From Spirosoma aureum (lineage in GTDB: Bacteria > Bacteroidota > Bacteroidia > Cytophagales > Spirosomataceae), in the NCBI RefSeq assembly GCF_011604685.1, contig NZ_CP050063.1, positions 4,548,501-4,612,500 on the forward strand: a stretch of 64,000 nt of DNA, in the 5' to 3' direction. The notes beneath the pieces are model-generated. The model ran no database searches. It saw only the letters and a program-made list of their open reading frames with translations, and was not told where the DNA came from. A program made the translations under genes and the position numbers. This document shows positions 43,484 through 51,968 of the stretch, piece by piece. How positions within the stretch are numbered: the stretch's first letter is position 1; each line of letters opens with the position of its first letter.

Positions 43484-46384
43484 TTATCGCATAGTGACGC
43501 CTTCACGCAGAATCTGCACCCAGCCTTTGAGCACATGCGCCGGTGCCTCACGATCCAGCATGGCATACTGTACCGTCACCTGATAGTAATACAACCCACT
43601 CGGCAGATCGGCTCCACTGGTTGTTTTGCCATCCCAGGCCAGCGTCGAACTCGTGCCTTCGTAGACTTTGCTGCCATACCGGTTGTACACCACCAACGCT
43701 ACACTCTCTACAAACCGAGGACACTTTAATGGCTGAAAAAAATCATTCTTCCCATCCCCATTGGGTGTGAACACGTTCGGCAGAACAAAGGCCGGACAGG
43801 CATCATTACACACTGTGTTGGATGGTAAACTCTCCACTCCCGACTTGCTGACAGCCGTCACATAATAACAACCTGCCACCGTGGTCAGATTCGGGTGATC
43901 AAAACTTGTCGAAGGAGCGGGGATACTGGCTAGTTCGGCTGGTTTATCCTGCTGATAGCGTCCATAATACAGCTTATAGCCCACCACATTGGGATCGCAG
44001 GTGGGCCCGCTGGTAAGGGTCCAGTGAAGCTTGTTGGTAAAACTGGTTTGACCGCACAGGCTCTCATTGCTGAGACTAGCACAGTTCAGACTATCCAGTC
44101 CCAGGTTTGGCGAACAGGGCTTAGTGGTATCGCTCGGCGTGGCACAGATGATCTGGCTGTAATTTTCGATCGGTTTCAGTCCCGCCAGTTTGGGATCAGC
44201 ATACTGACCTCGGGTCATCACCCGATAACAGTAGCTGCTATCCGCTGTGAGCTGACGACTGGTATTCCCATCAGCCACAAAGGTATCGTTGCCCGTATCG
44301 GTAAAGACATAGGTCTGGGCACCCTGCACCCGCACTTCGGCGATTTTGTTAAAGGGGCCGTTGGGGCCGGAGCGGCTTCGATAGACGTCGTGGGTCTGGT
44401 TATCGTTGGTCCAGGGCGTGTTGGCCTGCCAGCTCAGAGCGACCTGTCGCTGGGCGGGAGTAACAGCCAGGCGGACACTGGAAGCGGGGTCGGTCACATC
44501 CAGTCGGGTGAGCTGGCCATTGGTGCCTGTGTAGTAAAACTCAACCCGGTAGCGGTAGGCACTATCGGTAGTATTGAGCCCTCTATCTACGTAAACGGTA
44601 TCCGCAATGCCAGGCTGTATGTTCGTATTGATCGATGCTACATTGGTAAACACAGTGCCGGCCAGTCCAGTAGCTCGCTGGAGCCGATACTGATAGGGAG
44701 CGCCCAAATCACCAGGGGATAAGCCAATAGGCCGCGTCCATCGAACCGTAATCCGACCCCGTTGTGTATTCGTGCTATCAACAGTGACCTGGGTTATCAC
44801 GGGAGCCAGCAGCGGTAATTCGAGACAGGCTTCGGTAGAGACCACACTAAGCCCGCCATTATTGCCAATGCCGGGATTGATGGCTACAATCCGGTACGAA
44901 TAGCTGACGCCCCGTTTGAGTGAACTGGTATCGATATAGCTGGTCGCCGTATAAGGAATACGGGCAATCTCCTGGTAACCGAAACTGGCAGCCAGACCTG
45001 TAATGCAAGCTTGTGGAGGAATAGGCGTACAGCCTTCTTTTCGATAAATGATCAGTTTAGTTGTATCACTTGATCCTCCAGACGAAGCAATTCGGCCGCA
45101 GCTATAGGCTGTCCAGTTGAGTTGAATGGCTCGTCCTGCAATGGTGGCCGTGGGGCGGGCCGTCAGGTTTTTGACCGATGGTGCATAGAGTCTTATTCGT
45201 AATGTAGCAAATGACACCAAAGAAGCGGTTCCTCTTCCGGGTGGCACATCATTGACTTTGAGGGTAATGTCGTAGGGCTCCTCCCGTGCCTGATTGCAGT
45301 TGGTTTGCCAGGAAAAGGTAGCCGTAGCGGGCTGAGGTAAAGGAATATTCCCATTAATTAGTGTAGCATAGTCGGGTGGAATCCGCAGGTCGGCCGGTAA
45401 GGGCAGTCCATCGCTATTGATGTTGAAAGGGCCGCCATAGGCTCTGATAATAACCCGCTGACCGTCGGGGTCAGTAGCCGTAATGGATTGCCGGATTAAC
45501 GTTCCGGCTTCCACGCAAATCTCGGCACCAACAATAAGTGGTCGTTTGTTTGGCTGATCGACAACCGTGACTTGCATATCGCGGATAATCTCGCCAATCA
45601 GTACGCCATTGCGCCATTCTTCAATGATAAAGGCAAAATTAAACTGTCCAATCTGACCCGGCGAATCCCAGCAGAGATCACCCGTTACCGGGTCGATCGT
45701 AAACGTTGGGGGCGCTCCTCCGTTTTCCCGCGCGGTACTGAATTGGGTAGGGTCCAGATATGCAGGAATAATTCGGCTACGGCAACTATTGGAAATGCCT
45801 TCCTGCGGTTTATACAACCGGTACGCTAAACTGTCCCCGTCAACATCGAACGCAGCCGGGTTATGGCAGAATTTCTGACCAACGCGAGCAGAGTCCAACG
45901 GCGGATTCAGCATAACGGGTGTTGAATTAACTTCAAGTGCCGCATTGATCAGGATCGTCGTAGACACGTAAAACGAAAGGTTTTCAGAATCGGCGGCAGG
46001 CGGTAAATTCAAGGTCCCTTCGTTGCGATTGACAAGCACTGTGCCAATCACATAGGCTCCTGGTCCGGAGTAAGTGTGAATGACCGTGTATGAATTGACG
46101 GATGATGTATTTCCATTGATATAGACTCTGCCCGACCGTGCTACAGATTGAACAGTACCATCACCAAAACAAAAAGGCGCTTCAGTTGCCTGATCGGCCG
46201 CACCTTTCCCTTTCGAACTTTCGTCGTAATAGGCTGTCAGCGTGATCAGGTAGGTTAAGGATGAACCAGGAAGGCGTCGGGTGGTGATTTCGCCCGCCCG
46301 AACGTGGGTTGCCTGACTAACAGTTGGCCGCAAAAGTGCCCCCAGGCACAGTGCAAATAGCCCAATGATGTAAACGAGACGCAT
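43484..46384 (-). CDS. Large secreted protein with T9SS type-B sorting domain (gliding-motility CHU_C)
   Basis: About 966 aa from the ATG at 46384 (MRLVYIIGLFALCLGA); the upstream frame to 46408 is not needed. A signal peptide is followed by Ig/cadherin-like and fibronectin-type III-like beta modules (repeats of WTRP, YRYRVEFYY and similar), then a C-terminal CHU_C sorting domain: VLPNVFTPNGDGKNDFF, and GSKVYEGTSSTLAWDG near the end. The type-B domain directs export through the type IX machinery and surface attachment. The role of the mature protein is likely adhesion or surface structure. It pairs in logic with the PorE-type gene at 6139. Confidence 0.9.
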   Translation of the reverse strand: MRLVYIIGLFALCLGALLRPTVSQATHVRAGEITTRRLPGSSLTYLITLTAYYDESSKGKGAADQATEAPFCFGDGTVQSVARSGRVYINGNTSSVNSYTVIHTYSGPGAYVIGTVLVNRNEGTLNLPPAADSENLSFYVSTTILINAALEVNSTPVMLNPPLDSARVGQKFCHNPAAFDVDGDSLAYRLYKPQEGISNSCRSRIIPAYLDPTQFSTARENGGAPPTFTIDPVTGDLCWDSPGQIGQFNFAFIIEEWRNGVLIGEIIRDMQVTVVDQPNKRPLIVGAEICVEAGTLIRQSITATDPDGQRVIIRAYGGPFNINSDGLPLPADLRIPPDYATLINGNIPLPQPATATFSWQTNCNQAREEPYDITLKVNDVPPGRGTASLVSFATLRIRLYAPSVKNLTARPTATIAGRAIQLNWTAYSCGRIASSGGSSDTTKLIIYRKEGCTPIPPQACITGLAASFGYQEIARIPYTATSYIDTSSLKRGVSYSYRIVAINPGIGNNGGLSVVSTEACLELPLLAPVITQVTVDSTNTQRGRITVRWTRPIGLSPGDLGAPYQYRLQRATGLAGTVFTNVASINTNIQPGIADTVYVDRGLNTTDSAYRYRVEFYYTGTNGQLTRLDVTDPASSVRLAVTPAQRQVALSWQANTPWTNDNQTHDVYRSRSGPNGPFNKIAEVRVQGAQTYVFTDTGNDTFVADGNTSRQLTADSSYCYRVMTRGQYADPKLAGLKPIENYSQIICATPSDTTKPCSPNLGLDSLNCASLSNESLCGQTSFTNKLHWTLTSGPTCDPNVVGYKLYYGRYQQDKPAELASIPAPSTSFDHPNLTTVAGCYYVTAVSKSGVESLPSNTVCNDACPAFVLPNVFTPNGDGKNDFFQPLKCPRFVESVALVVYNRYGSKVYEGTSSTLAWDGKTTSGADLPSGLYYYQVTVQYAMLDREAPAHVLKGWVQILREGVTMR

Positions 46385-46408
46385 AGAGTTATCGCATTTC
46401 CCATACAA

Positions 46409-46622
46409 CGCATCGAGCTATAAAACATGTATCTTTTTTCGACTTGAATCTACAAGGTTAAATCAAGAATGTAAGAGCGGGACTAATCACCAGTTACGGC
46501 GATTTATAAACTAATATAATTGCGACATAACATGTTGATAATTAGTGTATAGCGTTCTTTCGGGCTAGAGATGAGAATTTTTCGCTTCAGACTTTTTAGA
46601 ATTTACAGACCGCTTACACAAC
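46409..46622. other. Intergenic region upstream of the T9SS cargo gene
   Basis: First part of the 302-bp gap between the cargo gene and the DUF4097 gene. It is AT-rich and must carry the cargo promoter on the minus strand. I see no open frame and no strong structure here; the hairpin at 46623 ends the gap. Confidence 0.4.
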
Positions 46623-46687
46623 AAATAGAATCTTTACGGAAAAGCATGTCTATTCCAATAGCCAACTTTTCCGTAAAGATTCTATTT
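46623..46687. terminator. 22-bp perfect hairpin after the DUF4097 run
   Basis: Arms 46623-46644 and 46666-46687 are exact complements, loop 21 nt with an inner ctatt/aatag pairing. It lies 24 bp after the stop of the last gene of the sigma/DUF4097 run on the minus strand, so it is most likely its terminator. Confidence 0.75.
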
Positions 46688-46710
46688 ACTGGCTCACCTG
46701 GAGCAACTGA

Positions 46711-47409
46711 TTAGTCTTTCTTCCGCAGGTAAATATTGTTGCTGATTGACTCTAATCGAACATTGGGTCCACCGCCGTTTGTAGTGCCTTCCAGCATATA
46801 ACCCACAATGGGGTCTTTCTGCTTCTTGTTCTTGAAATCAATATCCAGATCTGAATAAACCTCTCCAGTTATGGTTTTTACGGCCAGATTAGCTCCCTTT
46901 TCTTTGGGCCAGCTCATATCGACATAACCACTGATGGTTTTAGCAGATACAGCTGATGTTGCCCCCCGAATATCAATGTTGCCATTGATGGATTCAACTT
47001 TGAGTTGGGCTTTCTGAGGCAGATAAACAACGTAATTTATATCGCTGCATACGTAGTAATCTTTGCCGTTGCGTTCAGTACGCCAGACAGATTTTGTGCC
47101 GGGGCAATCTTCAGATTTACCCTGTTTCAGTAGTTCATTGTCGAAGTCGGTTTTGACGCTGACTTCCTGATCCGTAGAGCCGGTGGTGACCAGCAACGCA
47201 TCGTTGAGCTTACCGCCATTAACGGTAACGGCTATACGCACAGATACCTGCGCTTTGTCCCAATACCGGATCTGTATGCTATCGGCAAACTTTAAGTTCA
47301 GGTTTACCAATTGATTCGGCACAACCGGCAGCGTTTTTTCAATGATTTTCTGGGCAAAAACAGGACTGACGAACAGACATAGTAAGAGTAGATACACAAT
47401 TTTTTTCAT
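46711..47409 (-). CDS. DUF4097-family exported protein (second of pair)
   Basis: 232 aa from the ATG at 47409 (MKKIVYLLLLCLFVSPVFAQ, a signal peptide); the codon opening the longer frame is TTG. The body is a right-handed beta-helix-like series typical of DUF4097/DUF4098: SINGNIDIRGATSAVSAKTI, SGYVDMSWP and TITGEVYSDLDID. It is 24 bp after the stop of the first DUF4097 gene, with which it shares the closing NVRLESISNNIYLRKKD pattern, so they arose by duplication. Function is unknown; a surface or envelope role is suggested. Confidence 0.85.
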   Translation of the reverse strand: MKKIVYLLLLCLFVSPVFAQKIIEKTLPVVPNQLVNLNLKFADSIQIRYWDKAQVSVRIAVTVNGGKLNDALLVTTGSTDQEVSVKTDFDNELLKQGKSEDCPGTKSVWRTERNGKDYYVCSDINYVVYLPQKAQLKVESINGNIDIRGATSAVSAKTISGYVDMSWPKEKGANLAVKTITGEVYSDLDIDFKNKKQKDPIVGYMLEGTTNGGGPNVRLESISNNIYLRKKD

Positions 47410-47433
47410 GGCGAAGAGGGGAGTAGGAGTCAA

Positions 47434-48213
47434 TCACTTTTGCTTACGGATGTAGATATTACTGCTGATCGTTTTGAGTTGCATCTCAACACCACCACCA
47501 TTGGTCGTTCCTTCGATGTTCTGGCCACCGCCTACTTTCGACATACCATCTTTCGTACTTTTAGTGCCCAGATCGAAGTCGGTATACATTTCGCCACTGA
47601 TTGACCGAAGCTGCATATTAGCTTTAGAACTGGCGGGCAACGTGATATCGATCGGACCGCTGATGGTTGAAATGGCGGTGGGTTTTTCCTGGCTCAGCGC
47701 CGAAAAAACGACCTTTATTTCTCCGCTCGTTGTATTGGCAACCACAGGACCTGTTACATTCAGGAGGTCAATCTGAGCGTTGTTGGTCCGCACTTCAAGA
47801 TCGCCATCCATATTACTGATCGTGATGCCAGCTCCCTGCCAGTTTGTCTGTTCAAAGAGAATAGCCACTTTTCGGGGTAGTCGAACGGTATATTTAACCG
47901 CCTTACGGGTCGCTTTCTCAATGCGCAGTCCCCCACTTTCTGGCGTAACGGCCAGGCCAATACCAGAGTTGTCGACTGCGCTATAATACAGTGGTTTTAA
48001 ACCCTTGGCTCGCTCGGGTGGAGCTTCAAAGCCAGAAGTGGCCTGTATAATGACTTCATCACTGTTATGGCCTTCTATTTTGATATCGCCAGCCGACATT
48101 TCGATCGTAACCTTTCGATCTTTCGCATTGGCGAGTTTCGTTTTGTATTCCTGAGCGTGTACAGTAGTCATGCACCAGACAATACTGGCGCTCAGCAGGA
48201 GCAACTTTTTCAT
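47434..48213 (-). CDS. DUF4097-family exported protein (first of pair)
   Basis: 259 aa with a signal peptide (cleavage about TVHAQ). KVTIEMSAGDIKIEGHNSDE, ISNMDGDLEVRTNNAQIDLL, and TTSGEIKVVF with TISGPIDITL are the repeating strands of the DUF4097 fold. It shares the QLKTISSNIYIRKQK end with the next gene. It follows the anti-sigma-like gene after 149 bp on the minus strand, so it is probably in the sigma factor's regulon. Confidence 0.85.
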   Translation of the reverse strand: MKKLLLLSASIVWCMTTVHAQEYKTKLANAKDRKVTIEMSAGDIKIEGHNSDEVIIQATSGFEAPPERAKGLKPLYYSAVDNSGIGLAVTPESGGLRIEKATRKAVKYTVRLPRKVAILFEQTNWQGAGITISNMDGDLEVRTNNAQIDLLNVTGPVVANTTSGEIKVVFSALSQEKPTAISTISGPIDITLPASSKANMQLRSISGEMYTDFDLGTKSTKDGMSKVGGGQNIEGTTNGGGVEMQLKTISSNIYIRKQK

Positions 48214-48362
48214 AATGAGATTTGAACGGGTTTTATTTATTAATCTTCAATTGGCAGTAGGCAGTCTTCAGTAGCCAGTTAGCGGTAGCCACTTAGAAGT
48301 GATCGGTATGTATTGTCGACTGCCCACTGCAAGCTGCCAACTGAATACTATCCACTATTTAC
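48214..48362. repeat. GGCAGT/CTGCC-rich repetitive intergenic stretch
   Basis: cagtaggcagtc, cagtagccagttagcggtagcc, then gactgcccactgcaagctgcc: short related units, with one half loosely the inverse of the other. It separates the anti-sigma-like and DUF4097 genes and could weaken transcription between them. No gene is seen. Confidence 0.4.
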
Positions 48363-49163
48363 TCAGGAAGCCGATCGGCCGGTTTGATTCAATCTAGTTA
48401 TTCCTTCTTCTGCTCGGGTTCGCACAATGTCCAGTACATCCTGGTTCTGAACCAGTCGCTGAATTTCGTCCACCGCTCGTTTTTCTTTGATCGAAACGAG
48501 TACGTCGATTAGGGTCAGTTGAACATTCGGATCTGTCTGGATCTTAAGCGATTGGATCAGCGCTTCCCGTACCCCCGGCTCGTTTTCAAAGCGAGTCAGT
48601 GCCTGGCAGGCCGCCAGCCTTACATTCACATTGGCGTCGAAATTCAGCGTGTTTATGAGCAGTTGAGTAATGTCGCGATCAACCTGTGTCAGTTCGTAGC
48701 TTTGATTAACCGCCTGAATCCGTTCGCTGGCCGATGTTTTGGGCATTTCGCCAAAAGCCAGCACTTTCTTCATCTCGCTGGCTGGCGTCTGGTCACCATT
48801 GGCTGATGCAACCGCTTCCGTATCTGCCTGGCCCGAATGCCACTGATTGTAGAACCGGCCACCAACGAAGCCAACGATGAGTAAAGCGATACTGGCGGCT
48901 AATCGTACGAACCAGGACGTCAGGCTACGAATACGACCCGGTTCGGGTGCACTCAGCTTAGCTGCCAGTTTGCTGGTAAAGGCGGCCGATGGATGCTGTG
49001 TCCGGGCATCGGCAAAATAACGAAACTGAGCCGCGTGGCTTAGCAGGTGTGCCGGAATCGTATCCTGCTGAAAAAACTGTTTTAATTGTTTTTCTTCAGC
49101 AAGCGTAGTTTCGCCTTCGTAGTATTTTTCGAGCAGTGTTTCAATGTCCAGCTTCATAATCAT
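48363..49163 (-). CDS. Anti-sigma-like membrane protein with HEAT repeats
   Basis: 266 aa. The N-terminus (LDIETLLEKYYEGETTLAEE, residues about 3-35) looks like a sigma-binding anti-sigma domain, a membrane helix is at about 86-102 (VRLAASIALLIVGFVGG), and the periplasmic end holds HEAT repeats (about 165-255, NVNVRLAACQALTRFENEPG and NVQLTLIDVLVSIKEKRA). It overlaps the end of the sigma factor gene by 23 bp (ATG at 49163; a second at 49157), as usual for sigma/anti-sigma pairs. HEAT repeats probably bind an envelope signal protein or a target; this is inference. Confidence 0.85.
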   Translation of the reverse strand: MIMKLDIETLLEKYYEGETTLAEEKQLKQFFQQDTIPAHLLSHAAQFRYFADARTQHPSAAFTSKLAAKLSAPEPGRIRSLTSWFVRLAASIALLIVGFVGGRFYNQWHSGQADTEAVASANGDQTPASEMKKVLAFGEMPKTSASERIQAVNQSYELTQVDRDITQLLINTLNFDANVNVRLAACQALTRFENEPGVREALIQSLKIQTDPNVQLTLIDVLVSIKEKRAVDEIQRLVQNQDVLDIVRTRAEEGITRLNQTGRSAS

Positions 49164-49659
49164 TGGCTTTTAGGTAACTGTCGCGCAGACGTTGGCGGGC
49201 CCGTGACAGAATTACACGAATATTGTTGACGCTAAGACCAGTCAGTTGTTCGATCTCCTCAAATGAATATTCCTCTACGTCCCGTAAATGAAGAATGAAC
49301 TTCTGCTGCTCAGGTAACTCATTCATCAGACGTTTAATCAGTACTGCGCTATCAGCCAGTTCAGTCTGTCGGTAGGGAGAAACAGTCTCTGCCTGAACAG
49401 TCTGCAAACTGGAGTCGTCGGTCATTTTCTGTCTGGCGGGCGATTTTAACCGATCCAGACATAAGTTTTTAGTCATCTGCACAGCCAATGCTTCAACACT
49501 ATGGTAGGCATCTAACTGTTGCCGGTTTGTCCAGAGCCGTAGCAAAACGTCCTGCATGGCGTCCTCTGCTTCTTCACGATTGCGCAGAAACATACTCGCC
49601 AGCCGAAAAAGGCGACCCTGTACAGGCAGTATCCGTTGCTTAAAGGCTTGTAAGTCCAT
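49141..49659 (-). CDS. RNA polymerase ECF sigma-70 factor
   Basis: 172 aa from the ATG at 49659 (MDLQAFKQRI); the longer frame opens with TTG at 49689. Region 2 is LASMFLRNREEAEDAMQDVL and region 4 is SFEEIEQLTGLSVNNIRVIL plus SRARQRLR. The linker is short, as in ECF factors. Its coupled anti-sigma-like gene and the two DUF4097 genes downstream suggest a cell-envelope regulon. Confidence 0.92.
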   Translation of the reverse strand: MDLQAFKQRILPVQGRLFRLASMFLRNREEAEDAMQDVLLRLWTNRQQLDAYHSVEALAVQMTKNLCLDRLKSPARQKMTDDSSLQTVQAETVSPYRQTELADSAVLIKRLMNELPEQQKFILHLRDVEEYSFEEIEQLTGLSVNNIRVILSRARQRLRDSYLKANDYEAGH

Positions 49660-49764
49660 TTCAATGACAAAGACGAGCGAAGCGGACAAACATTACAGTG
49701 ATTAGTGATTTTTTTTTCGAAGTACCACAAATTAATTGTTGAGGATACCCATTCGTAGAGATAC

Positions 49765-49794
49765 AGCAGCGCAATTTCCTCGTATTGTGCTGCT
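49765..49794. promoter_or_regulatory. Inverted repeat between sigma and tetR genes
   Basis: agcagcgcaat (49765-49775) and attgtgctgct (49784-49794) pair at 10 of 11 positions with an 8-nt loop. It lies in the divergent gap between the sigma factor and TetR genes. It may be a separate regulatory site. Confidence 0.35.
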
Positions 49795-49827
49795 ATAGGA
49801 TCTATGCTATTTTAGAATTAAAGAAAA

Positions 49828-49849
49828 AAATAGACAGACTTGTCTATTT
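49828..49849. promoter_or_regulatory. TetR operator 1 (upstream of tetR)
   Basis: aaatagaca, spacer gact, tgtctattt: perfect 9-bp arms. The 16-bp core TAGACAGACTTGTCTA at 49831-49846 matches operator 2 (50483-50498) in its TAGACAGA-n3-GTCTA frame. It ends 6 bp before the tetR ATG, so binding represses its own gene. Confidence 0.8.
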
Positions 49850-49855
49850 AAAATA

Positions 49856-50431
49856 ATGGAATACATTTGTGTCATGAAAGAGTCAGTGGTAAAAGACCGG
49901 ATAATTGACGTAGCCTCCAGGCTTTTTTATGAGCAGGGGTATAACCTCACGGGGATCAATCAAATTATTGATGAAGCGGAAATTGCCAGAGCGTCGCTTT
50001 ACAATCATTTTGACTCCAAAACGGCATTGCTACTGGCATATCTTGAGAAAGCTGAACGAATCTGGTTTGCCCAGCTTGACGCATTTTTAGAACCGATCGC
50101 TGATCCGAAAGAGAAATTACTGGGCTTATTCGATCATCGTATCGGGCGACAGCAAAAGTCGGGCTTTGGCGGGTGCCAGTTTATCAAGATCAGTGCCGAA
50201 GTGAGTCGGACAGAAACCAGTGTACTTGAAGTAGTTAAAGCTCAGAAGGAACGCCTGAAGGACTATATTAGCCACCTTGTGAAGCAGATAAATCATGAAC
50301 ATCTGCTAACTGATGAGCAGCTTACAGATATGGTATTTTTGTTGCTGGAAGGTGGCGCTACAACTGGTGCCATTACGAAAAACTCTTCAGGTCTGGTTAG
50401 TGGAAGAGCTATTGTAGAAAAATTCCTTTAA
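49856..50431 (+). CDS. TetR-family repressor
   Basis: 191 aa. The HTH is at about 10-55 (ASRLFYEQGYNLTGINQIID, then ARASLYNHFDSKTAL), and the C-terminal helices (FGGCQFIKISAEVSRTE) form the ligand domain, of the TetR_C_24/YbiH-like type seen with efflux pumps. The start is ATG at 49856; ATG 49874 is possible. It sits divergent to the sigma factor and 73 bp before a DHA2 pump. Matching operators before both genes show that it most likely regulates itself and the pump. Confidence 0.92.
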   Translation: MEYICVMKESVVKDRIIDVASRLFYEQGYNLTGINQIIDEAEIARASLYNHFDSKTALLLAYLEKAERIWFAQLDAFLEPIADPKEKLLGLFDHRIGRQQKSGFGGCQFIKISAEVSRTETSVLEVVKAQKERLKDYISHLVKQINHEHLLTDEQLTDMVFLLLEGGATTGAITKNSSGLVSGRAIVEKFL

Positions 50432-50482
50432 TTAGTCGGGTCAATCGAACGCTGTAGAAGTGTCCTATTTTTTTATCAAATA

Positions 50483-50498
50483 TAGACAGAACGGTCTA
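50483..50498. promoter_or_regulatory. TetR operator 2 (upstream of MFS pump)
   Basis: TAGACAGAACGGTCTA; TAGAC and GTCTA are inverted arms. It shares TAGACAGA and GTCTA with operator 1. It lies 6 bp before the pump ATG at 50505, and a longer GTG frame from 50460 would read through it as IKYRQNGLFN, which helps to reject that start. Confidence 0.8.
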
Positions 50499-50504
50499 TT
50501 CAAT

Positions 50505-51932
50505 ATGGAAAAACAAAAGTCAAAATGGATCGCGCTTGCGGTGGTTTTATTAGCGCCATTGCTTTCTGTCATCGATGTGTTTATTGTGAATGTGGCCATT
50601 CCAGCCGTTAAAGCTGGCGTTCGGGCAACGGATGCACAGGTGCAATTGGTCATTGCAGGTTATCTGCTTGGTTATGCTTCATTTCTGATTACGGGTGGAA
50701 GAGCGGGCGACCTGTTTGGCCGCAAAAAAGTATTTATGTGGGGAATGGCCCTATTTACACTCACATCCTGTTTGTGCGGACTGGCCCAGTCGCCCCTTCA
50801 GCTCAACCTGGCCCGGTTTTCCCAGGGAATTAGTGCAGCCTTCATGGTTCCACAAACCATCTCTTATATTCAGGTACTTTTTGCCCAGCCTACGGAGCGA
50901 ACCAAAGCCGTTGGTCTTTTCGGTCTTACACTCGGTATCGCTTCGATTACGGGCCAGTTTTTAGGGGGTTACTTCTCCGAAAGTCACTTTGCCATTGCTG
51001 GCTGGCGATTGATCTTTTTTATCAACTTACCCATTGGCCTGCTTGCGCTACTGGCCGCAACGATCTATCTGCCCGAAACCGCGAGTAATCGTACTCAGTC
51101 GTTTGATTATGCTGGCACCGGTATACTGACTATTGCGCTTGTTTGTTTGATTTATCCACTCATTCAGGGTCGCGAAATGGGCTGGCCCTGGTGGACAATC
51201 TGTCAGCTGATTGCTTCCGGGGGTATTTTTTACTATTTCATTCAGCATCAGCGGAGCAAACTAAAAAAAGATCAGGCACCACTCATCAACATGGACCTCT
51301 TTCAGTTTCGGGATTTTAACATAGCGCTGTTCACTACCTTGTTCTTTTTCATGGTGCATACTTCTCATTTACTGATTAGTACATTGTACTTTCAGAACGG
51401 AATGGGTATTCCACCCTATCAGGCTGGGCTGAACTTCGTGTTATGGGGTCTGGGGTTCATGATTTCTTCTCTGCTATCGATCAGACTAGTCGTGCGGTGC
51501 GGGAAGGTCGTTTTACAAATGGGTGTGTTCCTGATGCTGATCATGCTGTTTCTGCAACTAAACCTGTTTACCCTGAATTTACCTCGCTGGACCCTTCTTC
51601 TGCTATTGATTCCCTATGGATTTGGGAGCGGTTTTGTATTGCCATCCCTGTTAAATATGGCACTTAAAAGTATCCCAATCCAGTTTGCCGGAGCCGCATC
51701 CGGAGTCTATTCTACCGTTCAGCAAACGGCTTCGGCTCTTGGGGTGAGTTTAATAGGCGGCCTGTTTTTTACGACATTACAGTCAAACCATGGCGGTGGT
51801 CATGGCTACCTGTATGCTTTTCAGACGGGGATTGTTGCTGATATTGTCTGTCTGCTTTTGGTCAGCTACTTGCTTTACAGATTACCAGATGCAACAAGGC
51901 AGTCTAAGGCCGTGATCCTCCCTGCCGAGTAA
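50505..51932 (+). CDS. DHA2-family (EmrB/QacA) multidrug MFS exporter
   Basis: 475 aa from the ATG at 50505 (MEKQKSKWIALAVVLL). The 14-helix pattern with FIVNVAIPAVKAGVRATDAQ in helix 1, GGRAGDLFGRKKVFMWGMAL between helices 2 and 3 and FSQGISAAFMVPQTISY in helix 4 are DHA2 signatures. It pumps out drugs or dyes using proton motive force. Control by the upstream TetR is supported by the operator pair. Confidence 0.92.
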   Translation: MEKQKSKWIALAVVLLAPLLSVIDVFIVNVAIPAVKAGVRATDAQVQLVIAGYLLGYASFLITGGRAGDLFGRKKVFMWGMALFTLTSCLCGLAQSPLQLNLARFSQGISAAFMVPQTISYIQVLFAQPTERTKAVGLFGLTLGIASITGQFLGGYFSESHFAIAGWRLIFFINLPIGLLALLAATIYLPETASNRTQSFDYAGTGILTIALVCLIYPLIQGREMGWPWWTICQLIASGGIFYYFIQHQRSKLKKDQAPLINMDLFQFRDFNIALFTTLFFFMVHTSHLLISTLYFQNGMGIPPYQAGLNFVLWGLGFMISSLLSIRLVVRCGKVVLQMGVFLMLIMLFLQLNLFTLNLPRWTLLLLLIPYGFGSGFVLPSLLNMALKSIPIQFAGAASGVYSTVQQTASALGVSLIGGLFFTTLQSNHGGGHGYLYAFQTGIVADIVCLLLVSYLLYRLPDATRQSKAVILPAE

Positions 51933-51968
51933 GTGCAGGTTGAGGATTACCTGAAAGTCCTAATTGCA

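Noticed and set aside
44024..44722. A 232-codon plus-strand frame
   Set aside because: It lies wholly antisense to the T9SS cargo gene, has no domain, and its pattern follows from codon bias of the real frame.
50460..50504. Upstream GTG extension of the DHA2 pump
   Set aside because: It would translate the TetR operator; the ATG at 50505 with a normal N-terminus is better.
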